DNA of 26,330 bases from 2-02-FULL-48-14 sp964356195 (GCA_964356195.1 CAYHGP010000016.1:1-26330), one strand, 5' to 3'; positions 7,010-16,443 are shown, counted from the first letter of the stretch. The notes: generated by a model from the sequence alone, not told the origin. Numbers and translations are program-made.

Positions 7010-8644
7010 ATGGAAAAAACCTGCAAAAACTGCAGCTCAAACTTCACAGTTTTCGCTGAAGACCTCGATTTTTACCAAGCCATTTCCCCGACGTTCAACG
7101 GGGAGAAATTTCTAATTCCTCCTCCCACTCATTGTCCATCGTGCAGGCGCCAGCGCCGAATGAGTTTTCGCAACGAACGCAGCCTCTACACTCGAAAATG
7201 CGATCTCACCGGTCAGAACATCATTTCTGTTTACTCTCCGGACAAGTCTTTCAAAGTGTTTCAACACAAGGAATGGGAAGGAGACGCTTGGGATCCGCTG
7301 GACTATGGCCGCGACTACGAACCGAATCGGTCTTTTTTCGAACAATTCAAGGCGCTGCAGAAAGTAGTCCCTAAAAAAGCTCTGCACATTCCCGACAGTA
7401 TGATCAACTGTGATTATTGTAATTATGGAGGAAACTCGAAGGACTGTTACTTATGTTTTGCTCCCTGGGAAAGCCAAAACTGTTTTTACTCCCGTGTTGC
7501 TTTTGCTTCGGAATACGACATCGATGGAGAAGCGAACCTCATGAACCGCTACACCTACCAGTGCATCAGTTGTGTAAACTGTTACGAAAGTGCTTACTGC
7601 CAGTTTTGTGAGAACTGCCAAAACAGCGCGTTTTTAATCGACTGTACTTCCTGCAAAAATTGCTTTGGCTGCGTCGGTAAAAAACACAAAGAATATTTAT
7701 TTTTAAATGAGCAACTGAGCAAAGAAGAATACGAAGAAAAAACTCAGGGCATCCTGGCGTCGTCGGAGAAACTGGCGGAGTTCAAAAAACAATTTGAAGA
7801 AATTAAAAAAAGAGCGATCTACAAATATGCCCGAAATACGAACGCGGAAAACTGCACGGGTGATATTCTTAGAAACTGCAAAAACTGCTTCGATTCTTAC
7901 GATCTTTTTGATCAAGAAGACAGCCGTTACTGCGAACTGGGAGGGGCACAAACACACCACATCTACGACACCACCATTGCCGGACTGAATTTAGTGAACG
8001 CCTACGAACACATTGGGTCCGCAGGCGGGCAGAACAGTGCTTTCATGGTTTATGTGAGTGCAAATCAAGACTGCTATTACTGCATTTCCTGCCGCAACTG
8101 CAAAAATTGCTTTGGCTGCGAAGGGCTTAGGTATAAGGAATATTGCATTTTGAACAAACAATATACAAAAGAGGAGTACGAAGAACGGATGAAGCCCATC
8201 CTCAAAAATATGATTGAAGCAGGAGAATGGGGTGAGTTTTTCCCGCCGGCAATTTCTCCTTACGCCTACAACGAGTCCGTGGCCTACACTTATTTCCCAA
8301 GAACCAAAGAAGAGGTTCAAAACAAAGGGTGGCAGTGGAAAGACCTGGAAGACGCGGCGCACACCACCGCGGAGTCGGAAGATTTAAAAATCTGTTCCGA
8401 ATGTAAAAAACACTTCAAATTAATTAAGCAGGAAAAAGAATTCTACGAAAAATATAAAATCGCCCTACCGCAAAAATGCCCGAACTGCCGCTACAAAGAG
8501 CGAGTCGATTCCATGCCGCCCATGCAATTTTGGAAACGCCGGTGCATGAAACCGGCTTGTGAAAATAGCTTTCAAACGTCCTACGCTCCGGAAAGACCGG
8601 AAACCATTTACTGTGAAAAATGCTACTTGGAAGAGGTTTACTGA
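7010..8644 (+). CDS. Cys-rich multi-zinc-ribbon protein with internal duplication
   Basis: A 544-residue soluble protein very rich in CxxC pairs. The N-terminus has a zinc ribbon (C5, C8 with C42, C45). The middle carries serial CxxC knuckles, including two near-identical blocks: CKNCFGCVG from residue 215 and CKNCFGCEG from residue 364. Each is followed by KEY, LN, Q and a KEEYEE helix, so a unit of about 149 residues was duplicated. A third CKNCF lies between them. The C-terminus has further knuckles (CSEC, CPNC, CMKPAC, CEKC). Proteins of this look are common in CPR genomes, where they are often mislabelled or called hypothetical. Binding of several zinc ions or iron-sulfur clusters is inferred from the Cys pattern; the function is not known. 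It is convergent with the 145-residue gene, 8 bp apart. Confidence 0.8.
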   Translation: MEKTCKNCSSNFTVFAEDLDFYQAISPTFNGEKFLIPPPTHCPSCRRQRRMSFRNERSLYTRKCDLTGQNIISVYSPDKSFKVFQHKEWEGDAWDPLDYGRDYEPNRSFFEQFKALQKVVPKKALHIPDSMINCDYCNYGGNSKDCYLCFAPWESQNCFYSRVAFASEYDIDGEANLMNRYTYQCISCVNCYESAYCQFCENCQNSAFLIDCTSCKNCFGCVGKKHKEYLFLNEQLSKEEYEEKTQGILASSEKLAEFKKQFEEIKKRAIYKYARNTNAENCTGDILRNCKNCFDSYDLFDQEDSRYCELGGAQTHHIYDTTIAGLNLVNAYEHIGSAGGQNSAFMVYVSANQDCYYCISCRNCKNCFGCEGLRYKEYCILNKQYTKEEYEERMKPILKNMIEAGEWGEFFPPAISPYAYNESVAYTYFPRTKEEVQNKGWQWKDLEDAAHTTAESEDLKICSECKKHFKLIKQEKEFYEKYKIALPQKCPNCRYKERVDSMPPMQFWKRRCMKPACENSFQTSYAPERPETIYCEKCYLEEVY

Positions 8645-8652
8645 ACGCTTTC

Positions 8653-9090
8653 TCAAGCCTCCTCTCTCCACTCGTAGTACCAAGCGGGTACGGCTTCTTG
8701 ACTAAAGCTTCCGGCCAGGGCCCGGGTTTCGGGATTCCAAGTCTCGCGAGCGGCGGATTGAAGAAGAGCTTTAAGCTGAAGCTGGCGGGCTAGAACCTCG
8801 GGTTTTCCGGCTGAAGCCTCTCTTTTCTCTTTGTCTCTCTCATTAATACGGTCTCCCAAGAAGAACATGGCCGCTTGGAGAGATTTTTCTTTGAGGATTT
8901 TAAGAGTCTCTTCCAAGAGGACTTCGGCACGTTCTTTCCAGTTGCCGGAGTTCTCCTCCACCATCATCTCTAAAAGTGCAGCTATGGTTTCTCCGTCCTG
9001 ATCTTCATCCAAGGCGAGTTCACGCATATAACGTTCATGAATGGCTTGAACATCTTTGAGGGGCGGCGTGTTGATGAGTTCGAGAGACAT
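8653..9090 (-). CDS. Hypothetical helical protein, 145 residues
   Basis: A small, acidic, predicted all-helical soluble protein with no motif I recognise. It begins 9 nt after the stop of the giant HD-domain gene, with no promoter or Shine-Dalgarno sequence in between, so it is probably the last gene of that three-gene operon. The C-terminus is Trp/Tyr-rich (PAWYYEWREEA). Like the 105-residue gene at the other end of the operon, it may be a partner of the giant protein; this is inferred from position only. Confidence 0.65.
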   Translation of the reverse strand: MSLELINTPPLKDVQAIHERYMRELALDEDQDGETIAALLEMMVEENSGNWKERAEVLLEETLKILKEKSLQAAMFFLGDRINERDKEKREASAGKPEVLARQLQLKALLQSAARETWNPETRALAGSFSQEAVPAWYYEWREEA

Positions 9091-9099
9091 AAGAATGGG

Positions 9100-12000
9100 T
9101 TAGGCAGCTTCGGTAAGGTTGGTCAAATCAGATTTGGCCGATATGTTTTCCCCGAAGTAAATCTCAGCGAGATGAGCTTGAATGCGCGCGCGTTGTCCGG
9201 GACCGCTAATATTGTGACGGGTGAAAACTTCATCATAGTATTTCGTAATCACTTCGAGGAGAGCGGCTTGTTTGGCCTCAAGCGAGGAGGAAGAACCGAG
9301 AGTTGTGATTAACCCGGAGATTTCATCATTGGGAAGAATAATCATTAAACGATCCATTTTCTGAAGAGCCTGACCTGTTTCTCCCTTGGCGAGTAGGTTT
9401 TTAACTTCATCCAGTTTTTGCAAATTTCTGAGAGCGTCTGCGTCATCAGCAATCTCGGCCACGATGTCGAGATCTTTAAGGTTGCGAAGATCTTTTTGAA
9501 GCATCACGTGTTGATTCACCAATTCTCTTTTAGTCGCTGCATCGCGGACGTCTTCCAGGCCTCGCTCAACCCCTTTCAGCGCTTCTCGGGTCTCTTCAAT
9601 CCCTTCTCGAACCCAGGCCCGTCGCGCCTGGGGAGATTCGGCTAATTTAAATTTATGCTGTAACTCTGCGTAGCTCACCGCAGTGTGTTCACTCACCCCA
9701 ATTTGGATGTGCATTTTATTGACGCCTCCTTCTTTAAAAGTGAAAGTTTTTCCCTTGCGAATTNNNNNNNNNNNNNNNNNNNNNNNNNNNNNNNNNNNNN
9801 NNNNNNNNNNNNNNNNNNNNNNNNNNNNNNNNNNNNNNNNNNNNNNNNNNNNNNNNNNNNNNNGTGCATTTTATTGACGCCTCCTTCTTTAAAAGTGAAA
9901 GTTTTTCCCTTGCGAATTCCTCCTTTAACACGGGTGAATTGATGGCCAAGATCTCCGGTTCCGTCTCCTGCGAAAAGAAGTTCATCATCTAGGTAAATGT
10001 CGAAGTTATTTTTTTCCGCATAGTCCTCCATAATTTTTACATACTGGCGCGTACCAGCGTCAAAACGGGCGCTGTCTCCCTTCCTAAGTCCATCTTCAAT
10101 GAGCTTGTAGGCGGGTCCGCGCTCCATGGAAATGACGGGAGTGAAATCATCAGCTTCAAGGGGAAGAGTGAAGAAATCATCCGAGTGATGTCCCGCCATC
10201 ATTCCCAGTGAAGATTTGGCGGTGAGCGTGTCGCTAACGGTGTCCACGGCACGGAGGAGGTTGCGCGTTTGGTGGATAGAGATTTGTCCATCTCGATACA
10301 TCTTGAGCAATTGAGCTCGCATTTGTTCCTGTAAAACGGGAACGCGTTCAGGATGGCCCGCTTGCATGGTTTGTTCGATTTGCCCAAGAAGTTTGCTACA
10401 TTCAGGGCTGACAAAGAACAGTTCCGGGAGCTTCTCATAGGAAAAGAGCGCCAAGTTATCGGAGAACTTCATTCCATTCATGAAAGCGGCATCTTGCATT
10501 TGTGCGGGAGTCATCCCACGAAGATCCAACACCTCAACTCCATCATGATTAATGACAGCTTGCTTGACGCGTTCATAGCCGGTCTCACCAAAGACACGGC
10601 GGAATAGTTCGTTCATGGGTCCACGCTCGAAATAGTGAGCGCCAATCAGAGGGTGGGCACCGGTTCCCGTAAATCCGGCACGGTCAATGGAAGCGGTGTA
10701 GCCCAAGTCATGGTTGATGTGCGCTACGATGACCTGCATACGTTCCTGAGCGGAGAAGGGGATCCCTTTTTTGGCAGCATATTCTTCCATGATTTTGATA
10801 TGCTTGGAGATATTCATGGAAATATGTCGCACTCCGTGATCTCCAAGTTGTTGGGTGCTGGTTTCAATGGTTTGTAGAATAATTTTGTTGGCGCAATCAT
10901 CGGCAAGCAGGAGAAGGTCGTCTTGGGAAATACCGGCTTCAGTCGCGGCTTGGATGAGGTCATCCAACTGACGTTGAATGAGTCGTCCGGCATCGGTACT
11001 GATGACGGCGTTGGGGCCCTTTGCAAACTGGTCCACGTGTTTCATAAGGCTGGCCCGAATCTCGTCGGGAGTGGCCGTCAGCAAGGTTTTACGATTCCAC
11101 TTCTGCATTTTGCTTTGACCGTTATAAAGCGTGCGTTCCATATAAGCGAGATCCATTTCAACACTTATCCCGGTTGCTTCAAAGAGTTCATCCAATTTGC
11201 TTTGGATGAAGCCGCGTTTAACGTCAATGAATTGATCATCATTAAGAATTTGTTCACCGTTTAATCCCTTCTTTTCCAAGTAGGCTTGGAAGTCGGGATC
11301 TTTGAGAGCAGCCTCTTTATCAAAATATTCACTGCGCCATTTCTTGAGATTCTTGGTGAGCGTATTGAAGTCATCAAGTCGTTTTCCATATGTGGCTTCC
11401 AGCTCCAGCCACGCCGTTACTTTTGTGAGTTCATCACCCGTCACCGTGCGGGCCAGTTCTTCCAGGGCCCCTTGGCGCCCTGCGGCGGTTTTCACATTGA
11501 AGCGCTTGTCCATTCCGTAACGCTTAAACATTTGAGTGCCTTCGCCATAACTCATAACATCTCCATAGACACTGATTGAGCCCAGTTCCTGACTATGAGC
11601 AGAAAGGTCCTTCCCATAAATCGCCAGGTCATTTGCTTGGCGCAGGGCTGAGAGCTTCTGTCCGATTTGTTCGTAACGGTAAGCATTCGTGGCAAGATCA
11701 GGGTGGCTGCGGAAAATTCTTTGCGCCGCTTTCGCATGGGTTAACGTGGGCTCGGCTTTCAGCAGTTTGCTCACTTCATCATTGAATTTGGCATAGTCTT
11801 CAAGGTAGTTGAGTTGGTCCGTGAGCAGAGTGAGTTCTTGACGTAAACCGGCCGGAAGTTTTGCACTTTTGAGGTATTCCTTGAGGCCTTTGGCAAGTTC
11901 TTTTACAGCCTTCAGGCTGGTGGCGCTCAATTCGCTGACCTGCAGCATCGAGGCCTCTACACCGGCCTTCGTGAATAAACTTCTTAAATGTGCCGGAAGT

Positions 12001-14183
12001 TCAGGAAGTGCTTTAAACAGTTGAGCGAGTTTTATGAAAGGAGTTCTTACCACTTCAGTAATATTTTTCCCGAATTTCACGGCAAATTCTCCGGCGAAAG
12101 TGCCCACTTGAAGGGCTCGTGCACCTATTGCACCCAATACTCCCGGGTTGGCAGCACGCGCAAATTTATAAGCGGCGCCGGCTTTTGCCCAAGCGCCCTC
12201 TGCGGCACCTACGCCGGAAGCGGTGAGCAGGACGTTGAAGGCGACCTTACCCACGCCTTTTCCGTAGTGTCCGCCTTCAAATTCTTCGTAAGCGACGAGT
12301 ACTTTCCCCAGTTCTTTCCAAGAGTGACCGGATGTTTCAAAGGACCATGTCCCATCCACAGGACTTCTTCCCACCAAACTTCCCACTCCGGCCAGCGTAT
12401 CCAAGGGGTGTGAAATCATCACATTGAGCCCCTGAAACAGTTCGCCGACTCCGTCGGAGAGACCGGACACGATTCCCACAGGCACCTCTGCAAAAAAGCC
12501 TCCTGGGTACCACGTATCTTTTGACGATTCCCGCATAAAATCTCCCAAGCTATCCAGACTGTCAGAAATCAGCCCGAGCCCTTCGCCGGCTTTACCGAGG
12601 ACGAGTCCACCGGTAGCGTCCCAAAGTCCGGGACGGTCGATTTCCGTATTCTTAAGCAATATTTCTTGCTCTTGAAGAGCGAAGAAGGCTTGATCGTTGC
12701 TGAGGTTATTATCCAGCACTTCATCGGCCACCGCCCTGTCCACGGTGTTGATCAACTCGAGAGGAGCGTCATATTCCGCATGAATGCGTTCTAGCTCGGT
12801 TCCGTTTTCAATTTTCAAAGCCTCTAAGTCACTTATTGTTGTATCCAGCGTAGCAATGGCGGGTCCTACGTTCGTCATGAGTAACTCTTCAATACCCATT
12901 TGAGCGGTTTCGGCTTGGCCGGCACTTGCTTCCAAAGCGGCGGCGGCTGTGGAGGCGGAACTTTGAGTTTGTTCTAGCGAACCCATTCCTTGTTCCACGG
13001 CTTGGCGGTAACCCAAGAGCTCAGCTCGTTTTGCCTCGAGCGCTCTACGTTTTTCGGGTGAAATTTCGCCTTTTAAAACTTCATCTAAAGTCGCTAGGGT
13101 CGCATCCATGTGCCCGGCATATTCTTTCAGTTGTTCTGTTTTGAGCTGAGCCTTTTCACCGGCTTCTTGAGCCAACGAATGCTCAAACATCATATTGTCG
13201 CGAAAGAAAATCAGTTCACTTTGTTTTGCATAGAGGGTGTTTTGCTTCTCTTCCAATCGTTTATATTCATCTTTATTGCGCAGCTGCGCATCTTCGGCTT
13301 TTTCACCCTGCGCCTCAAGCTGCTCCAGCTTTGTCTGGCGCTGCGTGAGAAGAGGTTCACGGAGTTTTTCACCGGCATCATTCAAAGCATGGCCGTAGCT
13401 TTGAATGGAGTCGCGTTTTTTACCAAGTTCTCCGAGTTGCCGTGCCACTTCAACTCTCAAGGCTTCGAGCTGCTGTTTCATAGCTTCAGTCTCCACATCT
13501 GCGGCCATTTCCAAACCAAAGATTGAACTTCCTCCTCGAAGGAAAACTCCCCAATCTTTCTTGGCGGCTTCAAATTTTTGCTGGGCTCCACGGAACACGG
13601 AAATACGGTCTGCCAAAGAAGAGGCCGTTTCACGATAGTCTTCAGACTGAGCATTGTATTTTTCCAATTCCGTTTTTACGCCATGGGGAGTCTCCAGCTT
13701 GCTGGGGTCAAACGTAGTGTCTTCAATTTTGACCTTTTTCGTTTCCCCAAGTAAGTCTCGGGCTTCGCCAAGAGCTTCTTGCTGCTGTTTTCTTGCTTCT
13801 AAGTCGGCTTCACTGGGAGCGTGTTCGGCCAGAATGGTCCGGAGCTTTGCCAGCATCGACTGGGAGTATTTTTCAAATTCATTTTTATCCAAACCTCTTT
13901 CCAAGTCTTGATCATACTGGTCCGCCGCCGTTCGAAAGTATTTCAAAATATTACCCTTCATGGTTCCTTGGAAGGAGAGGGGCAGGGCGGCGATGGGTTC
14001 CGCATAAGAACTTAAAATACGATTCGATTGATCCACCAGCCAATCCACATTCAATTCTTCAGCCCCTGTTTCTTTTTTACTCTTCACTTCAGCGAGATTT
14101 TCCGAAGAAATCGCAATGGCTTCAGGGCCTTCATTTTTATAAAGGGGTTTCTTGACGAAATGATGGAGCTTAAAGCAGTCCAT
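9100..14183 (-). CDS. Giant coiled-coil, pretoxin-like and HD-domain protein (interrupted by assembly gap)
   Basis: The gene starts at ATG 14183 and stops at 9100. A 100-N gap (9764-9863) breaks the frame as assembled. The 55 bp on each side of the gap are identical, and merging them restores one continuous frame of 1642 residues (1438 from the right part plus 204 from the left). Residues ~110-470 are charged, Gln/Glu/Lys-rich and coiled-coil-like. Residues ~510-720 are Gly/Ala-rich with HPLDTLAGVG at 592-601, which resembles the pretoxin linker of polymorphic toxins. Residues ~1110-1250 form an HD-type metal hydrolase domain: His1116 or His1120, the HD pair His1158-Asp1159, GAHP about 1171, NHD ending at Asp1214, and SDNLALF further on. 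The C-terminal ~380 residues are unassigned. No signal peptide is visible. The upstream gene overlaps it as TAATG. Substrate and role are unknown. Confidence 0.75.
9709..9763. repeat. 55-bp direct repeat, left copy at gap edge
   Basis: It begins gtgcattttattg and ends cttgcgaatt. It is identical to 9864-9918 on the other side of the N run. Most likely both copies are the same genomic stretch, present at the ends of two contigs that were scaffolded without being merged. Confidence 0.95.
9764..9863. other. Assembly gap of exactly 100 N
   Basis: A run of 100 N, a conventional placeholder length for a gap of unknown size. Because its flanks are identical over 55 bp, the real gap is probably absent (an overlap), and 155 bp should be removed from the sequence here. 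Confidence 0.97.
9864..9918. repeat. 55-bp direct repeat, right copy at gap edge
   Basis: Identical to 9709-9763. On the minus strand it encodes residues up to the Met-His that opens the left fragment, so joining the copies continues the giant protein in the same frame. Confidence 0.95.
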
Positions 14184-14500
14184 TAGAGCTCAGTTAATAA
14201 TTTTTCCGCGCTTTCAAGCTCTGCCAGGCCAGACTGTTTGGCATAGTTTTGATACTCCTTGTGCAAGAAAGCTTTAAATTTTTCATTAAAGTTAGGGTCT
14301 TTACTGACAAGGTTTCTCAAAATCTTATCTTGCGTTTCCTTGGCTTGTTTGAGCAGGTCCAGAGTTTGGAGGAGCGCCTCTTTAGGAAAATATTCTATAT
14401 TCTTAAGAAGCACGCCCATTTCTTTGGCATCGATCAGGTAGAGAGTCTCAGCAAACTGCCGAACTTGGGTGATTAATTTTTGTTTTTCCGTGCTTGCCAT
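14183..14500 (-). CDS. Hypothetical helical protein, 105 residues
   Basis: A small, Leu/Lys/Glu-rich protein that reads as three to four amphipathic helices without signal peptide or known motif. Its TAA stop shares bases with the ATG of the giant gene (TAATG at 14185-14181), so translation of the two is likely coupled. It is the first gene of the operon and has a TGTTATAAT promoter 24 nt upstream. An in-frame TGA just upstream of the ATG fixes the start. It may be a chaperone or partner of the giant protein, but only its position suggests that. Confidence 0.7.
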   Translation of the reverse strand: MASTEKQKLITQVRQFAETLYLIDAKEMGVLLKNIEYFPKEALLQTLDLLKQAKETQDKILRNLVSKDPNFNEKFKAFLHKEYQNYAKQSGLAELESAEKLLTEL

Positions 14501-14524
14501 ACGTCTTGCTCATTTAATCTCACC

Positions 14525-14533
14525 ATTATAACA
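14525..14533 (-). promoter_or_regulatory. Extended -10 promoter of the giant-protein operon
   Basis: TGTTATAAT on the minus strand lies 24 nt before the ATG at 14500. The predicted leader is about 17 nt. Unlike other single-gene promoters in this window it is not leaderless. The rest of the 73-bp spacer contains two copies of AGGCTC and two T runs but no clear terminator for the upstream lipoprotein gene. Confidence 0.5.
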
Positions 14534-14573
14534 TTTTTTTGGCTTTTTTACTAGGCTCCTATGAGGGTCAGGC

Positions 14574-15527
14574 TCAGTAGGGAGCTCTCGTCACATACAC
14601 CATCAAATAGCTTCCATCCTCCAGTTGCACCACGGAAGGGTCTTTAATGTAAAAACCCTCCAGTTCGTTTTCGCTTTCTTCGTACTCCAGAAGGGAATTG
14701 CCCTCGTCCTCCCAAGTCAGCCCATCCTCTGTGACAAAGGAACGGAAGTTCTTCATGTCAAAAGCATAAAAGCGCACAGAGCCATCTTCCAAAGTCAAAG
14801 GGTTGGCCATGAAGTAAGGCCTGTTTTCGTAAATTATATCCTCAGCTTTTACGAGATCAAAAGTATCGCCACCATCAGAGGACGTGGCATGAATCACTTC
14901 ACTGCCGAAGCCGCTGAAGGTCAGCATGGCCCAATGCCCATCCACGTAAAAGGCCGAAGAATCAATGGTGGTGTAGCCGTCAGCTTGGAAAGCCTCGCCT
15001 CCATAAGTGAAGTTGAGTCCATCGGTACTATCGGCATATTGAATAGATGGAGTTTTAGAACCATCAATTTGCGCGGTAAAATAAAGACGGAAACTACCAT
15101 CGTCTCGCAGTGCAATATCCGGATCTCCTGGAACAGTATGGATTTTATCCGCACCTGAAAGTGTCACACGTTTAAAGGTCCACGACTCACCGCCATCGCT
15201 GGAAAGTGCGGCGGCCATTCCTTCTTCCTGTCCATCAAAATTTGCACCCGTGTAGTAAAGGTAGATGACGCCGTCTTTAAGGGTCATATCCGGTGTGTTC
15301 GCTTGCTCGACAAGTATTTCATTCGTTCTTTCCCAAGTGATTCCATCTTCGGAAACGGCCGTGAGTAGACGATGTTCAAAAGGGCCAAAGTTTTCATGAC
15401 CGCGCTCCACTTCCGAAGGCGGTTCAAAATCATTGAGGCTGAGGTCCAGACTTTCTTCTTGTTCAACCGAAGTACACCCCGCGCTCATTAAGCTCAGTGC
15501 GGCGAGAAGCGTGAATAATTTTTTCAT
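14574..15527 (-). CDS. Asp-box beta-propeller lipoprotein
   Basis: A 317-residue exported protein with a basic start (MKK), a hydrophobic core and a lipobox ending SAGC (Cys18), so it is probably lipid-anchored on the outside of the cytoplasmic membrane. The mature part has five S/T-x-D-G-type Asp-box motifs near residues 59-66, 109-117, 167-173, 216-223 and 266-272. It also has repeated DP(D/S)...DG...(L/M).Y.T strands as in five-bladed propeller glycosidase-like proteins (sialidase, GH43 or GH130-like folds). I cannot place catalytic residues with certainty, so carbohydrate binding or hydrolysis is an inference from the fold. It follows the other lipoprotein gene by 26 nt in the same orientation, and the two probably form an operon. 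Confidence 0.8.
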   Translation of the reverse strand: MKKLFTLLAALSLMSAGCTSVEQEESLDLSLNDFEPPSEVERGHENFGPFEHRLLTAVSEDGITWERTNEILVEQANTPDMTLKDGVIYLYYTGANFDGQEEGMAAALSSDGGESWTFKRVTLSGADKIHTVPGDPDIALRDDGSFRLYFTAQIDGSKTPSIQYADSTDGLNFTYGGEAFQADGYTTIDSSAFYVDGHWAMLTFSGFGSEVIHATSSDGGDTFDLVKAEDIIYENRPYFMANPLTLEDGSVRFYAFDMKNFRSFVTEDGLTWEDEGNSLLEYEESENELEGFYIKDPSVVQLEDGSYLMVYVTRAPY

Positions 15528-15553
15528 GGAGAGGAATTAATGGTTATTTGAAT

Positions 15554-16291
15554 TCAGTACTTGGCGAGTTCAATGAACTTGATTTTGTAGGCCCATGAAT
15601 CAGGAAAGGCCTCAGCAATGAGTTCAGGGAAACCATAGGCGAAAATGGTTCTTAAGTCGTCTTCATCAAGTCCGGTATCGGCTTGAATTTGTTTCATATC
15701 TTCAGAGGCAAATTCAGACATACCAGTGGAATCGTAAGGTTCTCTGAACACTCGGTATAAATCGGCAAAACTTTTCACAATGAATGCCACTTTCTCATCA
15801 TCACTCAACCCTTCGGGCATGATAGATTCAAAGTAAACAGGATCATAGTCGGTAATGGCATCGTATTGTTCGAACATCTCTTGAACTTCTTTGACACCGG
15901 GCGCACTTGAATCCATGGCTTCCACCAAACTGTTCATGCCGCTGGTTCCGGACAAAAACTGTACATAGGAAAGTTTATTGTAATCGAGGCCTACTTTTTG
16001 CTCCAAAATATCCGCATGACCGTAAATTCGTTCTCCGGCATAATTGAGACCGGTATTCTCATCGGGCATCCCGTAGTCTTCGCTATAGGTTTTGATGAGT
16101 TCCTGATACCGGGTTTCTAAGACATCTTCGGGAGTTCCACCTTTGTTTTCTTCCACGAATTCTTGGTTTTCCGCTTGCGTCACTTCCAGAGCCTCATCAA
16201 TAGCACTATTCAACTGTTCCTCTTCGGACGGAGGCTCACACGCGACTAAAAACAAAGTGGTAAACAGGGCAAGAGAAAGGAACTTTTTCAT
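15554..16291 (-). CDS. Lipoprotein of unknown function, 245 residues
   Basis: A clean lipoprotein signal: MKKF, a hydrophobic stretch and the lipobox LVAC with Cys18, followed by an acidic linker (EPPSEEEQ). The mature part is acidic and mainly helical, without a domain I know. Tyr, Asp and Glu are frequent and there is no second Cys. It is first in a two-gene lipoprotein operon and divergent from the CotH-like gene. A TGATAAAGT extended -10 lies 22 nt upstream, with a small palindrome between it and the ATG. Confidence 0.75.
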   Translation of the reverse strand: MKKFLSLALFTTLFLVACEPPSEEEQLNSAIDEALEVTQAENQEFVEENKGGTPEDVLETRYQELIKTYSEDYGMPDENTGLNYAGERIYGHADILEQKVGLDYNKLSYVQFLSGTSGMNSLVEAMDSSAPGVKEVQEMFEQYDAITDYDPVYFESIMPEGLSDDEKVAFIVKSFADLYRVFREPYDSTGMSEFASEDMKQIQADTGLDEDDLRTIFAYGFPELIAEAFPDSWAYKIKFIELAKY

Positions 16292-16299
16292 GGAATGGA

Positions 16300-16322
16300 G
16301 TTAAGGCAGCTTAACTTTATCA
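16300..16322 (-). promoter_or_regulatory. Lipoprotein operon promoter with overlapping palindrome
   Basis: Extended -10 TGATAAAGT (16322-16314, minus strand) overlaps by two bases the inverted repeat GTTAAG/CTTAAC (16300-16305 and 16310-16315, 4-nt loop). The repeat covers the expected start site (~16307), so it could be an operator or a hairpin at the very 5' end of the mRNA. Confidence 0.4.
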
Positions 16323-16350
16323 CATTAAATTTTTCATCGCCGCTCTTGGC

Positions 16351-16379
16351 TTGACAGAACGATAAATATGTTCTATGGT
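16351..16379 (+). promoter_or_regulatory. Distal promoter of the CotH-like gene
   Basis: A perfect TTGACA (16351-16356), 17-bp spacer, then TATGGT (16374-16379). The spacer begins GAAC and ends GTTC, a dyad placed where a repressor would block RNA polymerase. The mRNA would have a ~58-nt leader containing the hairpin TGATGT/ACATCA (16389-16394 and 16401-16406). Confidence 0.5.
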
Positions 16380-16409
16380 ATGGATCTTTGATGTAATAAA
16401 ACATCATTC

Positions 16410-16437
16410 TTTGCATTGTACTAATGACACTTAACAT
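16410..16437 (+). promoter_or_regulatory. Proximal promoter of the CotH-like gene, predicted leaderless
   Basis: TTTGCA (16410-16415), a 16-bp spacer and TAACAT (16432-16437) end 6 nt before the ATG at 16444. It is weaker in sequence than the distal promoter but fits the spacing seen at other genes here. Confidence 0.35.
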
Positions 16438-16443
16438 CCTTTC

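Noticed and set aside
7010..8644. Regular repeats suggesting a CRISPR-like or tandem DNA array
   Set aside because: The repeat is at protein level (CxxC blocks); DNA spacing is irregular and the frame is intact.
9693..9763. C-terminus of the giant protein read through the N run
   Set aside because: The frame after 100 N is arbitrary. The duplicated 55 bp is then translated in a wrong phase; merging the copies gives the sensible continuation.
14552..14576. Two copies of AGGCTC between the lipoprotein and giant-operon genes
   Set aside because: Six-base direct repeats 19 bp apart with no hairpin or flanking signal are expected by chance.
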